Of a DNA stretch of 64,000 nt, positions 18,104 to 26,536 are shown in pieces (positions within the stretch are counted from its first letter, which is position 1; every line of letters starts with the position of its first letter). The DNA lies in contig NZ_LT985188.1 in assembly GCF_900289045.1 (NCBI RefSeq), positions 2,232,001 through 2,296,000 on the forward strand, given 5' to 3'. The notes beneath the pieces are model-generated. The model did not search any database and had not been told where the DNA came from. It saw only the letters and a list, made by a program, of their open reading frames with translations. The position numbers were made by a program, and so were the translations under genes. Origin of the DNA: Micropruina glycogenica. Its GTDB lineage: Bacteria > Actinomycetota > Actinomycetes > Propionibacteriales > Propionibacteriaceae.

Positions 18104-18595
18104 TCAGCGGTGGTACGTCCACGACGCGGGACGGCCGTCGACGTAGGGCATCACGCCGTGGAACGGTCGCGGGTCGTCGTCGAAGACCAGCGGCAGAAAG
18201 TGACGGTCACCCGCCCACATCGGTAGTGGTTCGCCCGCCCCCCGCAGCCGCGTGATCGGCACCCAATCCAGCGGTCCGTCGTCGTTGCGCTGCGGCACCT
18301 CACCGGTGAAGGCGTCAACGACGAACAGGAAGCCGAACCAGTCTTCGCCGCCGGTCCCGAACCCTGGCCACGAAATGGTGCCGCGCAGCCGCTGCGCGGT
18401 AACCGTGATGCCGGCCTCTTCCATCAGTTCGCGATGCAGGCAACCGACCACGTCCTCGTCGGCTTCGAGCTTGCCGCCCAGCCCGTTGTACTTGCCCTGG
18501 TGCTGGTCGCCGTCACGGCTGCGCAACACCATCAGCACCCGGTCACGCTCAGGGTGCAGCACGTAGCCCAGCACCCCGATGATCGGCCTGAGCAT
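18104..18595 (-). CDS. NUDIX hydrolase (MutT-like)
   Basis: 163 residues. The NUDIX box is complete: GGKLEADEDVVGCLHRELME continuing EAGI (pattern GX5EX7REUXEEXGU), residues about 40-63. It probably hydrolyses an oxidised or modified nucleoside triphosphate (8-oxo-dGTP type). It overlaps the tsaD stop by one base (TGATG), so it is the last gene of the t6A operon. Confidence 0.92.
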   Translation of the reverse strand: MLRPIIGVLGYVLHPERDRVLMVLRSRDGDQHQGKYNGLGGKLEADEDVVGCLHRELMEEAGITVTAQRLRGTISWPGFGTGGEDWFGFLFVVDAFTGEVPQRNDDGPLDWVPITRLRGAGEPLPMWAGDRHFLPLVFDDDPRPFHGVMPYVDGRPASWTYHR

Positions 18596-19638
18596 CAGAC
18601 CAGCACCGTCGACACCGGCAGGCCCGAGTTGGCCCCGATGTCGAGCGAAGACGGCCGCAGCCCGCGCTCGATCACCTCTGCGCCCAGCACGGCCATCATG
18701 GCGCCGTTGTCGGTGCACAGCCCCGGACGCGGCCGGCGCAGCGTGATGCCGCGGGCGGCCGTGCGCTCCTCCAGCAGCGAGCGCAGCCGCGAGTTGGCGG
18801 CCACTCCCCCGCCGATCAGCAGGTCGCTCACGCCGAGGTGCTCGCAGGCGTCCACGGCCTTGGCGGTGAGCACGTCGCAGACGGCCTCTTGAAACGACGC
18901 GGCCACGTCGTTGATCGGCACGTCTTCACCATCGCGGCGCCGGGTCTCGACCCACCGTGAGACCGACGTCTTGAGCCCCGAGAACGAGTAGTCGAACCGG
19001 CGCTTGACCAGGTCTTTCTGTGCGGTGAGCCCGCGCGGAAAGGCGATCGCCTTCGGGTTGCCGTCGGCGGCCGCCTTGTCGATCACCGGCCCGCCCGGGT
19101 AGGCCAGCCCCAGCAGCCGGGCCACCTTGTCGTAGGCCTCGCCGGCCGCGTCGTCGATGGTCGAACCGAGTTCGGTGATGTCGCCCGTGATGTCGTTCAC
19201 CAGCAGCAGCGAGGTGTGCCCGCCCGACACCAGCAACGCGGCGCACGGCTGCGGCAGCGGGCCATGGTCGAGCAGGTCGACCGCCACGTGGCCGACCAGG
19301 TGGTTCAACCCGTACAGGGGCTTGTTCAGGCTCGCGGCCAGGGCTTTCGCCGACGCCAGCCCCACCACGAGGGCCCCCATCAGGCCGGGCCCGGCGGTGA
19401 CGGCGATGCCATCCACCTCGGTCAGGTCGACATCTGCGGTGGCGAGGGCGCGTTCGAGGGCCGGCCGCATGGCTTCGAGGTGCGCTCGGGACGCGATCTC
19501 GGGCACCACGCCGCCGTACCGCACGTGCTGCTCGACCGATGAGGCCACCTCGTTGGCCAGCAACTCGTGACCCCGGACGATGCCCACCCCGGTTTCGTCG
19601 CACGACGACTCGATACCCAACACCAGCGGAGCGCTCAT
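18595..19638 (-). CDS. tsaD: tRNA N6-adenosine threonylcarbamoyltransferase TsaD
   Basis: 347 residues. It transfers the threonylcarbamoyl group to A37 of ANN-decoding tRNAs, with TsaB and TsaE. It starts [17 protein letters not shown]. The metal-binding histidines are in [14 protein letters not shown], and [10 protein letters not shown] and [13 protein letters not shown] are conserved ASKHA-fold motifs. The start overlaps the rimI stop (ATGA). Confidence 0.97.
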   Translation of the reverse strand: MSAPLVLGIESSCDETGVGIVRGHELLANEVASSVEQHVRYGGVVPEIASRAHLEAMRPALERALATADVDLTEVDGIAVTAGPGLMGALVVGLASAKALAASLNKPLYGLNHLVGHVAVDLLDHGPLPQPCAALLVSGGHTSLLLVNDITGDITELGSTIDDAAGEAYDKVARLLGLAYPGGPVIDKAAADGNPKAIAFPRGLTAQKDLVKRRFDYSFSGLKTSVSRWVETRRRDGEDVPINDVAASFQEAVCDVLTAKAVDACEHLGVSDLLIGGGVAANSRLRSLLEERTAARGITLRRPRPGLCTDNGAMMAVLGAEVIERGLRPSSLDIGANSGLPVSTVLV

Positions 19639-20108
19639 GCGATCGCCTCCCCCCGCACCAGTTCGCGCTGCATGACCAATGCGTCGCGATTGGTGCCGTA
19701 GTAGTTCACCCGATGGCTGATCACCACGAAGCCCAGCCCGCGGTACAACGCCAGTGCCGGCTCGTTGGCCCACTCGACCTCGAGCAGCATCCGCTCGGCG
19801 CCACGCTCGGCGGCCCAGGCCAGCCCCTCTGCGACCAGGGCGCGGCCCAGCCCCTGCCCCCGCGCACTAGCGGCGACCACCACCCGATTCAGGTCGGCCA
19901 CCTCGGCGATCTGCTGAAAGGCCGCCACACCGAGAACGACTCCGTCGGGGGCACGTGCCGCCGAGACCAGATGGTCGGCGCCGCTCAACTCGGGACTCCA
20001 CGACGCCGCCACCCAGCGCGACGAAGCCGAGAACCCGGTCTCTTCCAGGGCGAGGATCGCGGGCAGGTCGGCCTCGGTCGCGCGGTCGATCAGCACGGTG
20101 GGGTTCAT
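19635..20108 (-). CDS. rimI: Ribosomal-protein-alanine N-acetyltransferase RimI
   Basis: 157-residue GNAT protein. The acetyl-CoA loop is [21 protein letters not shown] (Q/RxxGxG/A), and [29 protein letters not shown] is the RimI C-terminal pattern. Its place between tsaB and tsaD with 4-base overlaps is the standard actinobacterial order. Confidence 0.94.
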   Translation of the reverse strand: MNPTVLIDRATEADLPAILALEETGFSASSRWVAASWSPELSGADHLVSAARAPDGVVLGVAAFQQIAEVADLNRVVVAASARGQGLGRALVAEGLAWAAERGAERMLLEVEWANEPALALYRGLGFVVISHRVNYYGTNRDALVMQRELVRGEAIA

Positions 20109-20740
20109 CGCGCCAGGCCCGGCGCCAGCCGCGGCTGCAGCAGCGTCGACTTACGGGTGGTGGGCACCTCCGCGTCCGGTCTGCGCAGGTACAGCGGCGA
20201 CAGACCCATATCGGGCAGTTCGGGGCCGGAGAGGGCGAGCAACCCGCCGTCCAGGGGCGTCGACTCACCCCCGGCCAGGGCCGCACCCGGGCCGGTGACC
20301 GGCAGGTCGGGCAACTCGCTCGCGGGGGTGACGAACGGGCCGGCGAGTCGATGGCCGTCTGCGGCGTAGCGGGCCCAGTAGACCTCGCGGCGGCGGGCGT
20401 CCGATACCACGACGAACTCCCCTGCTGCCTCGTGGCCCGCGGCACCGGCGTCGAGGGAACAGACTCCGCGTACCGGCACGCCCAACACGAAGCCGAGGGT
20501 ATGGGCGGTGACCACACCGACCCGCAGGCCGGTAAAGGGGCCCGGGCCCACGCCGACCACGATCTGGGTGACGTCGGCCAGTCGCCGGTCGGCGTCGGCC
20601 AGCGTCCGCTCGATCAACGGCATTAGTTGCTCGGCGTGAGCGCGCGGATCGGTGACGGCACTCGACGCCAGCACGGTCCCATCGGCGGCCAGGCCGACGC
20701 GCACGTCGGTGGAAGTGTCGATCGCGAGGGTCAGGCTCAT
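20105..20740 (-). CDS. tsaB: t6A biosynthesis protein TsaB
   Basis: 211 residues, the inactive TsaD-like partner that scaffolds the threonylcarbamoyl transferase complex. It starts SLTLAIDTSTDVRVGLA and contains the family landmark VGVGPGPFTGLRVGVVTAHTLGF. The short C-terminal half is normal for TsaB. It overlaps both neighbours by 4 bases. Confidence 0.95.
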   Translation of the reverse strand: MSLTLAIDTSTDVRVGLAADGTVLASSAVTDPRAHAEQLMPLIERTLADADRRLADVTQIVVGVGPGPFTGLRVGVVTAHTLGFVLGVPVRGVCSLDAGAAGHEAAGEFVVVSDARRREVYWARYAADGHRLAGPFVTPASELPDLPVTGPGAALAGGESTPLDGGLLALSGPELPDMGLSPLYLRRPDAEVPTTRKSTLLQPRLAPGLAR

Positions 20741-21552
20741 CGCACGCTCTCCAGTTGCCGCGCAGCCCAGCGCGGGCCGCGTCCGGCCAGAAACACCAGC
20801 CGGGTCTCGTCGTCGGGGTCCAGACCCCGGCGAATGTCGATGTCGAGCCGGTCGTCGGCCAGCCCCTCGGCGATGCCCCCACCCCACTCGACCAGCGTGA
20901 CCGAGTCGGCCAGGGACGCCTCGAGATCGAGGTCTTCGAGCTCGTCGAAGCTACCGAGTCGGTAGGCGTCCACGTGCACCAGCGCGGGCCCGCCGGTGGT
21001 GGTGGGGTGCACCCGCGACAGCACGAAGGTGGGCGAGATCACCGGCCCGGCGACCCCCAGACCGGCGCCGATGCCCTGGGTGAGGGTGGTCTTGCCGGCG
21101 CCCAGGTCACCCGTGGCGATGATCACGTCGCCAGGGGCCAGCAGGGCGGCCAGCTTCTCGCCGAGGGCACGCATGGCCTCGGCGGTGGGTGCCTCAACAA
21201 GAGTGGGGACGGCAGTGCGCCAGGCTTCGCCCTCGCGCGTGAAACCGTGCCGACGCAGCCAGGTGCCGAGTTCTGCCGGGCAGTGGGCTTCGATGATGTG
21301 CGCGCCACGGGCGGCCAGCAGGTCGGTGGCGCACTGCAGCAGGGTGCCGCCAATGCCCTCGCCCAGGTGGTCGCGATCGACTGTCACGTCGCGAAGCGTG
21401 GCCGTGGTGCCGTTGAGGTCGATCACCAGAGCACCGACCGTGTCGCCGTTCACGTCAGCGGTGAGATTCAAGCCGTCGGAGGTGGTCTCGACGATGCGCA
21501 GCACCGCGCCGCCGGGCAGCGCGGCCTCGGCGATCACGGTTCGGGCGGACAT
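20737..21552 (-). CDS. tsaE: GNAT acetyltransferase domain fused to the t6A ATPase TsaE
   Basis: 271 residues against ~155 for TsaE alone. Residues 1-115 form a GNAT-like domain (ATLRDVTVDRDHLGEGIGGTLLQCATDLL; Gly-rich acetyl-CoA loop). Residues ~120-271 are TsaE with Walker A GDLGAGKTTLTQ, SPTFVLSRVH, HVDAYRLGSFDELEDLDLE and VTLVEWGGGI. A strong GGAGG site precedes the ATG at 21552. It is the first gene of tsaE-tsaB-rimI-tsaD-nudix, all overlapping. Confidence 0.93.
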   Translation of the reverse strand: MSARTVIAEAALPGGAVLRIVETTSDGLNLTADVNGDTVGALVIDLNGTTATLRDVTVDRDHLGEGIGGTLLQCATDLLAARGAHIIEAHCPAELGTWLRRHGFTREGEAWRTAVPTLVEAPTAEAMRALGEKLAALLAPGDVIIATGDLGAGKTTLTQGIGAGLGVAGPVISPTFVLSRVHPTTTGGPALVHVDAYRLGSFDELEDLDLEASLADSVTLVEWGGGIAEGLADDRLDIDIRRGLDPDDETRLVFLAGRGPRWAARQLESVR

Positions 21553-21590
21553 GACACAACCTCCAAAACGTCGTTGGGAGCCGTGCCAGT

Positions 21591-21899
21591 CTACCCGTTG
21601 GGCGGTGGTTGTGCGTCGCGCCTCCAGAGCAGACCTTGTTCGCCGGTGGACCACTGGTGGAGGTCGTCGGTGCTGTGGTTGGTGACGCGGTAGTGCTGGT
21701 GGTGGGGGCTGGTCCACCAGAAGATGCCGGATGCTGGTTGTTTGACTTGCCGGCGGCGGCTGGTTTCGGCGCGGTGCAGGGTTCGGGTGAGGGGGCCGAG
21801 GTTGTCGGGCCGGGTCTGGTCGTCGATGCCGTCGGTGTAGGGGATGGTGTGGTCGAGGTCGAGTCGGCGGGCTGAGCGGGAGCGGCTATTTGGGTCCGT
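21591..21899 (-). pseudogene. C-terminal remnant of an HNH endonuclease (DUF222/13E12-type)
   Basis: About 100 codons survive. RLDLDHTIPYTDGIDDQTRP, DNLGPLTRTLHRAET and the tail HHQHYRVTNHSTDDLHQW are the HNH motif and typical C-terminus of the large actinobacterial DUF222-HNH nuclease family (about 400-500 residues). Upstream the frame runs into a REP-like palindrome at 21914 with no further homology, so the N-terminal three quarters are gone. No usable start is present. Confidence 0.75.
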
Positions 21900-21913
21900 C
21901 GAGTGAGCGTGAT

Positions 21914-21940
21914 GAGATCCCGGCGTGAGCCGGGATGACG
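21914..21940. repeat. REP-like palindrome (ATCCCGG ... CCGGGAT family)
   Basis: GAGATCCCGGCG-TGAG-CCGGGATGACG is an imperfect stem-loop shared with copies at 22066, 34252, 39773-39860 and 56555-56692. Confidence 0.85.
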
Positions 21941-21962
21941 AAAGCGCGGCCCTTTGTGACCC

Positions 21963-22000
21963 GGTGGCGCGAGTTCGGAACCGTCCCCAACTCGCGCCGC
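21963..22000. repeat. Interspersed inverted repeat (GGCGCGAG ... CTCGCGCC family)
   Basis: Arms GGCGCGAGTT and AACTCGCGCC enclose the core CGGAACCGTCCCC. Two further copies lie at 43903-43982, and a decayed core is seen near 33849. All are in non-coding DNA. Confidence 0.75.
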
Positions 22001-22065
22001 GATGACGAAAAGCGACGACCCCGTGGTGACACAGCCTCGGCCTGACGGCGGACTTGCGCACGGGT

Positions 22066-22087
22066 GAGATCCCGGCGTTCGCCGGGA
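22066..22087. repeat. REP-like palindrome, truncated copy
   Basis: GAGATCCCGGCG followed by TTCGCCGGGA. The usual TGACG end is replaced by CCG, so the copy is decayed. Confidence 0.7.
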
Positions 22088-22437
22088 CCGTGAGCTCAGC
22101 CGCGACCAAAGTGACGCGACGGTCAAAGCGGTGTGGGGGCACCCCGACCCGGTAGGTGGGCGTAGGGCGGGCTCGCCGGCCCACACACGCAAACGGCACA
22201 TCGAGACGCAACTGGCCGGCGAGCTCCGCTTGGGCAGGGCGGGGTGCCCCCCGCACCGCGGCAACAGACTCCCCCGGCCAACCCAGCCACGTCAGGGTAG
22301 GGCGCCCCCGCACCGCGGCAACGAACTGATCCACCGCCAACCAGCCGAGGTGCAACAGACTCCCCCGCGACGGCGACTGCGTCACAGGCCACCCGTCAGT
22401 CCGCCGAGATGACGTGGTGAGCGCTCGGCCAGACCCG
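22088..22437. other. Non-coding stretch with short degenerate repeats
   Basis: No convincing gene. The motif CCCCGCACCGCGGCAAC occurs at 22249-22265 and again at 22306-22322, and CAACAGACTCCCCCG occurs twice (22262 and 22353). The segment between the HNH remnant and the mannitol genes looks like accumulated repeat debris. Confidence 0.55.
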
Positions 22438-22460
22438 GGTTTCGACAAGCTCGACGAGCG
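22438..22460. repeat. Interspersed TCGACAAGCTCGA repeat
   Basis: GGGTTTCGACAAGCTCGACG belongs to the dispersed family also found at 29845-29999, 34221, 39743, 39997-40048, 48489/49983 (split) and 53597. Confidence 0.75.
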
Positions 22461-22468
22461 AGAACAGC

Positions 22469-22939
22469 TCAGAGTTCGACGTCGCTGAACACGTCCATGA
22501 TCTGCTCGGCAGTGGTGGCCGCCTCGAGCTTTCCGATGCCCTCTTCGTCCATGAACACCACGGCGATCTGGCCGAGCAGGTCGAGGTGATCGTCGCCCGC
22601 ACCGGCGATGCCGACCACGAACTTCACCGGGTTGCCGTTCCAGGTGATGCCGTTGGCGTAGCGCACCAACGAGATGCACGACTGCTTGATGAGCGTCTTG
22701 GCCTCATTGGTTCCGTGCGGAATCGCCAGCAGGTTGCCCATGTAGGTAGACACCGAGCGCTCGCGCTCGTACATCGAATCGACGTAGCTGGGGTCGACGT
22801 TGCCGGACGCGACCAGCAGGTCGCCCGCCTCTTTGATGGCGCCGGCCTTGTCGGTGGCGGTGCCGTTGAGCTCGATCGAATTCAGTGCGAGCACCGCGTT
22901 TGAGGCCTGATTTGCCTGTGCTTCTTGGTTCACCCGCAC
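22469..22939 (-). CDS. mtlF: PTS mannitol transporter, stand-alone EIIA component
   Basis: 156 residues, the usual length of a free EIIA(Mtl). It relays phosphate from HPr to EIIB. The active His75 lies in LLAIPHGTNEAK, and GNPVKFVVGIAGAGDDHLDLLGQIA is the family pattern. It closely resembles the EIIA domain at the C-terminus of MtlA at 24242, so the locus has two EIIA(Mtl) copies. It lies 161 bases downstream of mtlD, after a hairpin, and may have its own promoter or be expressed by read-through. Confidence 0.93.
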   Translation of the reverse strand: MRVNQEAQANQASNAVLALNSIELNGTATDKAGAIKEAGDLLVASGNVDPSYVDSMYERERSVSTYMGNLLAIPHGTNEAKTLIKQSCISLVRYANGITWNGNPVKFVVGIAGAGDDHLDLLGQIAVVFMDEEGIGKLEAATTAEQIMDVFSDVEL

Positions 22940-23055
22940 ATGCTACGTGGCGGCGGCAGGGGTGCTGTCAACACGCCGTCCATGCCGGACGGCGCGCCCG
23001 GCACGCGCCACTAGGCCATATCGTGCCCGCGCCCACGGGGGCCCAGACGCAGCGA

Positions 23056-23085
23056 ACGGCGCCCCGGACGAAGCCGGAGCGCCGT
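23056..23085 (-). terminator. Hairpin downstream of mtlD
   Basis: Stem ACGGCGCCCCGG / CCGGAGCGCCGT (one mismatch) with a 6-base loop, 15 bases past the mtlD stop. No T-run follows, as is common in high-GC actinobacteria. It could end mtlA-mtlD transcription or attenuate mtlF. Confidence 0.5.
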
Positions 23086-23100
23086 CGTGCGCTGTGTGAC

Positions 23101-24240
23101 TCAGCCCTGCTGGTGGTTGCGAACGACCTCCAACACCGCCGGGTAGAGGGCGTCGGCCTCGGTCAGGCCGGTGATCTGCGCCACCGCATCTTCGGGTGAC
23201 AACTCCCCCAGCAGCCGTTGCAGCTCGACGGCTTCGGGGTCGTCAGCATTGTCGAAACCGAGACCCGCGCCGATCGCCGCCAGCAGTCCGTTGTAGGGCA
23301 TGCCCCGCTCAGCCAACTGCGACGCCGGCGAAATGAACCTGTCATGCCGGCTCAGCTTGCGCAGCGGCCCACGACCCACCCGCAGGGTGGTGTCGGGCAG
23401 GCTCGGGTTGGCGAACCGCTTGAGGATCTTGCTCACGTAGGCGGTCTGCACCGCATCGTCGACGCCGTGCTTGGCGACGATCAACGACTTGGTGTCGGCC
23501 AATGCGTCGGCGACCTTGGCGGTCACGTCGGCGTCAGCGAGCGCGTCCGAGATCTTCTCGATGCCAGCGGCGTAGCCGAACCAGGCCGCGGTGGCGTGGC
23601 CGGTGTTCACCGTGAACAACTTGCGTTCGATGTAGGGCTCCAGGTCGTCCACCCAGGTGACGCCGTCGATCTCGGGCACGTTGCCCTCGAACGGCGGCGT
23701 CTCGATGGCCCACTCGAAGTAGTTCTCGACCGTGACGTCGAGCCCCGCGTTCGGGTCTTGGGCCGGCACGATGCGGTCGACCGCGGTGTTGGCGAACAAC
23801 GCCCGGTCGGCCAGATCGTCACCGGCGTAGGCCGCCTCGACCTCGCCCTTCAGAATGTCGGTGCCGTTGATGGCGTTCTCACAGGCCATCACCGCCAACT
23901 TGGGTGACCCGGTCGGACGGGCCGCGATACCCGCCGCGATGGCCGGGGCCACGAACTTCAGAATGTGAGCTCCGACAGCTGTGGTGACGATGTCGGCCGA
24001 GGCGATCGCGGCGGTCAACTCCTCAGCCTGCTTGGCCGAGTTGAGAGCGGAGTACCCGCGCACCACGGTGGTGCGCGGGTCATCACCCACCTCGTGCACG
24101 GCGTACGAATCGGAGTTCGCCAGCGCCTCGATCAGCGCGTCGGCGACGTCTGCGAAGACCAGTTCGTAGCCGGCGTTGCTGAGCAGCAGGCCGACGAACC
24201 CGCGACCGATGTTTCCCGCGCCGAAGTGGACCGCTTTCAT
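23101..24240 (-). CDS. mtlD: Mannitol-1-phosphate 5-dehydrogenase
   Basis: 379 residues, normal length. It oxidises mannitol-1-phosphate to fructose-6-phosphate with NAD. The N-terminal Rossmann motif is MKAVHFGAGNIGRGFVGLLL; the catalytic-region segment KLFTVNTGHATAAWFGY and the C-terminal helical domain (DTTLRVGRGPLRKLSRHDRFISPA) match MtlD. One base separates it from the mtlA stop, so the two form an operon. Confidence 0.97.
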   Translation of the reverse strand: MKAVHFGAGNIGRGFVGLLLSNAGYELVFADVADALIEALANSDSYAVHEVGDDPRTTVVRGYSALNSAKQAEELTAAIASADIVTTAVGAHILKFVAPAIAAGIAARPTGSPKLAVMACENAINGTDILKGEVEAAYAGDDLADRALFANTAVDRIVPAQDPNAGLDVTVENYFEWAIETPPFEGNVPEIDGVTWVDDLEPYIERKLFTVNTGHATAAWFGYAAGIEKISDALADADVTAKVADALADTKSLIVAKHGVDDAVQTAYVSKILKRFANPSLPDTTLRVGRGPLRKLSRHDRFISPASQLAERGMPYNGLLAAIGAGLGFDNADDPEAVELQRLLGELSPEDAVAQITGLTEADALYPAVLEVVRNHQQG

Positions 24241-24241
24241 G

Positions 24242-26359
24242 TCAGCCGTTCACCTTTCCGAAGGCGTCCTTGATCTGCTGGGCGTCGGTGGCCGCTTCGA
24301 GTTCGGCGATCTTCGACTCGTCGAGGAACACCTCGGCGATCTTGCCCAGCAACTCGAGGTGGTCGTTGCCCGCGCCGGCGATGCCGATCACGAACTTGAC
24401 CGGGTTGCCGTTCCAGTCGATGCCGTTCGGGTAACGCACCACCGAGATCGACGAGCTCAAGATCATCGACTTGGCCTCGTTGGTGCCGTGCGGAATCGCC
24501 AGCAGGTTGCCCATGTAGGTCGAGACCGACTTCTCGCGCTCGTACATCGAATCGACGTAACCCGCATCGACGTTGCCCGAGGCCACCAGCAGGTCGCCCG
24601 CCTCTTTGATGGCACCGTCCTTGTCACCGGCCGTGCCGTCGAGCACGATCGAACTGAGCTTCAGCACCGAGTCGGACGCTTCGTCGGCGTGGTCGGCGAC
24701 GGCCACCGCCGCAGGGACGGCACCGGCCGTCGGAGCGGCTTCGGGGGCGGCGGTGGCGGCGGGCACGGGCGCCGGAGCCTCCGGCGCGGGCGCTTCGGCA
24801 GCGGCCTCCGAGTTCGTCCGGCGGACCATGTCGACGACCTCGTCGTAACGGGGTGAGGACATGAAGTTGTCCACCGCCACGTGCACGGCGGACGGGGTCC
24901 GCTGCGTCGCGCGCGCGATCAGGTCTTCGTGCGAGACCACCACGTCGAATGCATCGTCGAGGCTCGCGATCGCCTTGTTGACCACCGTCACGTCGCCGAA
25001 CCCGGCGGCCTGGATCTTCTTGCGCAGCACCGAGGCACCCATCGCGGACGAGCCCATGCCCGCGTCGCAGGCGAAGACGATCGACTTGATGGGGCCGCTG
25101 TGAGCCGCGCCGCCGCCGGCGAGGAGCCCGGACAGCGCGTCGGACGACTTGCCCTTGTTGGCTTCGGTCTGGCTCACGGCGCTGGCGAAACGATCCTCGC
25201 CTGCGGCCTCTGCGGCCAGATCGGTCTTGCGAGACGCGCGCAGGATCGCCGCCGCGATCAGGAACGTCACCGTGGCCGAGAGCACCACCGACAAGATGAC
25301 CGCGAAGTAGGCCCCCGGCGCGGTCTGCGCGAGGACGGCCAGGATGCTGCCGGGAGCGGCAGGTGCTCGCAACGCACCACCGAGCAGCATGTTCGTGGTG
25401 ACACCGGTCATACCGCCACCGATCAGGGCCAGAATCAGCGCGGGCTTCATCAGCGCGTACGGGAAGTACACCTCGTGAATACCGCCAACGAACTGGATGA
25501 AGGCAGCGCCCGGAGCCGATGCCTTGGCGGCACCGATTCCGACCAGGGCGAAGGCGAGCAGCAACCCGAGGCCCGGCCCGGGGTTCGCCTCCAGCAGGAA
25601 CAGGATGGACCGGTTGTTGTACGCGGCATCGCCCGCCTGCGCCAACCCGAGCGGGGTCAGCACGCCATGGTTGATCGCGTTGTTCAGGAAGAGCACCTTG
25701 GCCGGCTCGATGATGATGCTAGTCAGCGGCAGCAGGTTGTTCGCGACCAGCCAGTTGACGGCCGAACTCAGGATCGACATCAGGCCGTTGACCAGCCAGG
25801 CGATCGGGTAGAAGCCGATGATCAGCAGTACGAAGCCCCAGATTCCGGCCGAGAACATGTTGACCAGCATTTCCAGCCCGGCCTTGATCTTGTTCTCCCA
25901 CAGCTTGTCGAGCCAGCGCATCGAATAGGCCGACAGCGGGGCCATGACCATCGCACCGATGAACATGTGCACCTGGCCGAGTTCGGAGAAGTCGGCCTCC
26001 GCCTTGCCCGTGGCGAGCCACGCCTCGAGCAGCCGCGCGTTCTCTTGCGCGATCAGGTAGTCCGAGCCGGCGATCGCACCCATCACGCCGATGGAGGCCA
26101 CCACGGCGCCGCGCAGTCCGTAGACCATGTGCCCGCCGGTGTAGGCGATGATGATCGGCAGCAGGTAGTGGATCATCGGACCGACGACGGTCGCGACGGC
26201 TTCGTTCGGGGTGAAGCCCTTGGGAATGAAGAACATGGTGAGAATGCCCCATGCGATCAGGGCAGGAATGTTGGGCATGATCATGCCCGAAAGGAACGTG
26301 CCGAACTTCTGCACATGAATGCGGGCCGAAGACTTCGGCGCCGCGGTGGGGGTAGACAT
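24242..26359 (-). CDS. mtlA: PTS mannitol transporter EIICBA
   Basis: 705 residues. It imports mannitol and phosphorylates it. EIIC (about 20-370) is membrane embedded and starts VQKFGTFLSGMIMPNIPALIAWG. EIIB has the phosphorylated Cys in SIVFACDAGMGSSAMG (about residue 430). A long Ala/Pro linker (about 510-560) precedes EIIA with the active His in LLAIPHGTNEAK (about 623). The start at 26359 has GAGGAG 7 bases upstream. The tandem IS5 array begins 177 bases upstream of this start, so its promoter region may have been altered. No mtl regulator is visible nearby. Confidence 0.97.
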   Translation of the reverse strand: MSTPTAAPKSSARIHVQKFGTFLSGMIMPNIPALIAWGILTMFFIPKGFTPNEAVATVVGPMIHYLLPIIIAYTGGHMVYGLRGAVVASIGVMGAIAGSDYLIAQENARLLEAWLATGKAEADFSELGQVHMFIGAMVMAPLSAYSMRWLDKLWENKIKAGLEMLVNMFSAGIWGFVLLIIGFYPIAWLVNGLMSILSSAVNWLVANNLLPLTSIIIEPAKVLFLNNAINHGVLTPLGLAQAGDAAYNNRSILFLLEANPGPGLGLLLAFALVGIGAAKASAPGAAFIQFVGGIHEVYFPYALMKPALILALIGGGMTGVTTNMLLGGALRAPAAPGSILAVLAQTAPGAYFAVILSVVLSATVTFLIAAAILRASRKTDLAAEAAGEDRFASAVSQTEANKGKSSDALSGLLAGGGAAHSGPIKSIVFACDAGMGSSAMGASVLRKKIQAAGFGDVTVVNKAIASLDDAFDVVVSHEDLIARATQRTPSAVHVAVDNFMSSPRYDEVVDMVRRTNSEAAAEAPAPEAPAPVPAATAAPEAAPTAGAVPAAVAVADHADEASDSVLKLSSIVLDGTAGDKDGAIKEAGDLLVASGNVDAGYVDSMYEREKSVSTYMGNLLAIPHGTNEAKSMILSSSISVVRYPNGIDWNGNPVKFVIGIAGAGNDHLELLGKIAEVFLDESKIAELEAATDAQQIKDAFGKVNG

Positions 26360-26536
26360 AGGTCTCCTCAAGTCTGTGCCCGGGTTGCGTACGCCCCGCC
26401 CACCGCTGGACGGGCCCCCGTGCCCGAGCAACTCTGTGTTCGCACCCTAGACCGGACAAATCATCGACGGCTACCAACAGGCCGCGACACACTTCGACCA
26501 ATCCGGCGACCGGGTCGAATGATCAGCAAACCCTAG

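Noticed and set aside
22088-22437. Coding potential in the repeat-debris segment
   Set aside because: Short frames there have no ribosome site, no motif and overlap the degenerate repeats.
26518-26536. GATCAGCAAACCCTAG before IS5 copy 1 as a relic of another IS5 end
   Set aside because: Similarity to the right end (GATCAGCGGTTCCCTAG) is limited to a few bases around CTAG and may be chance or target preference.
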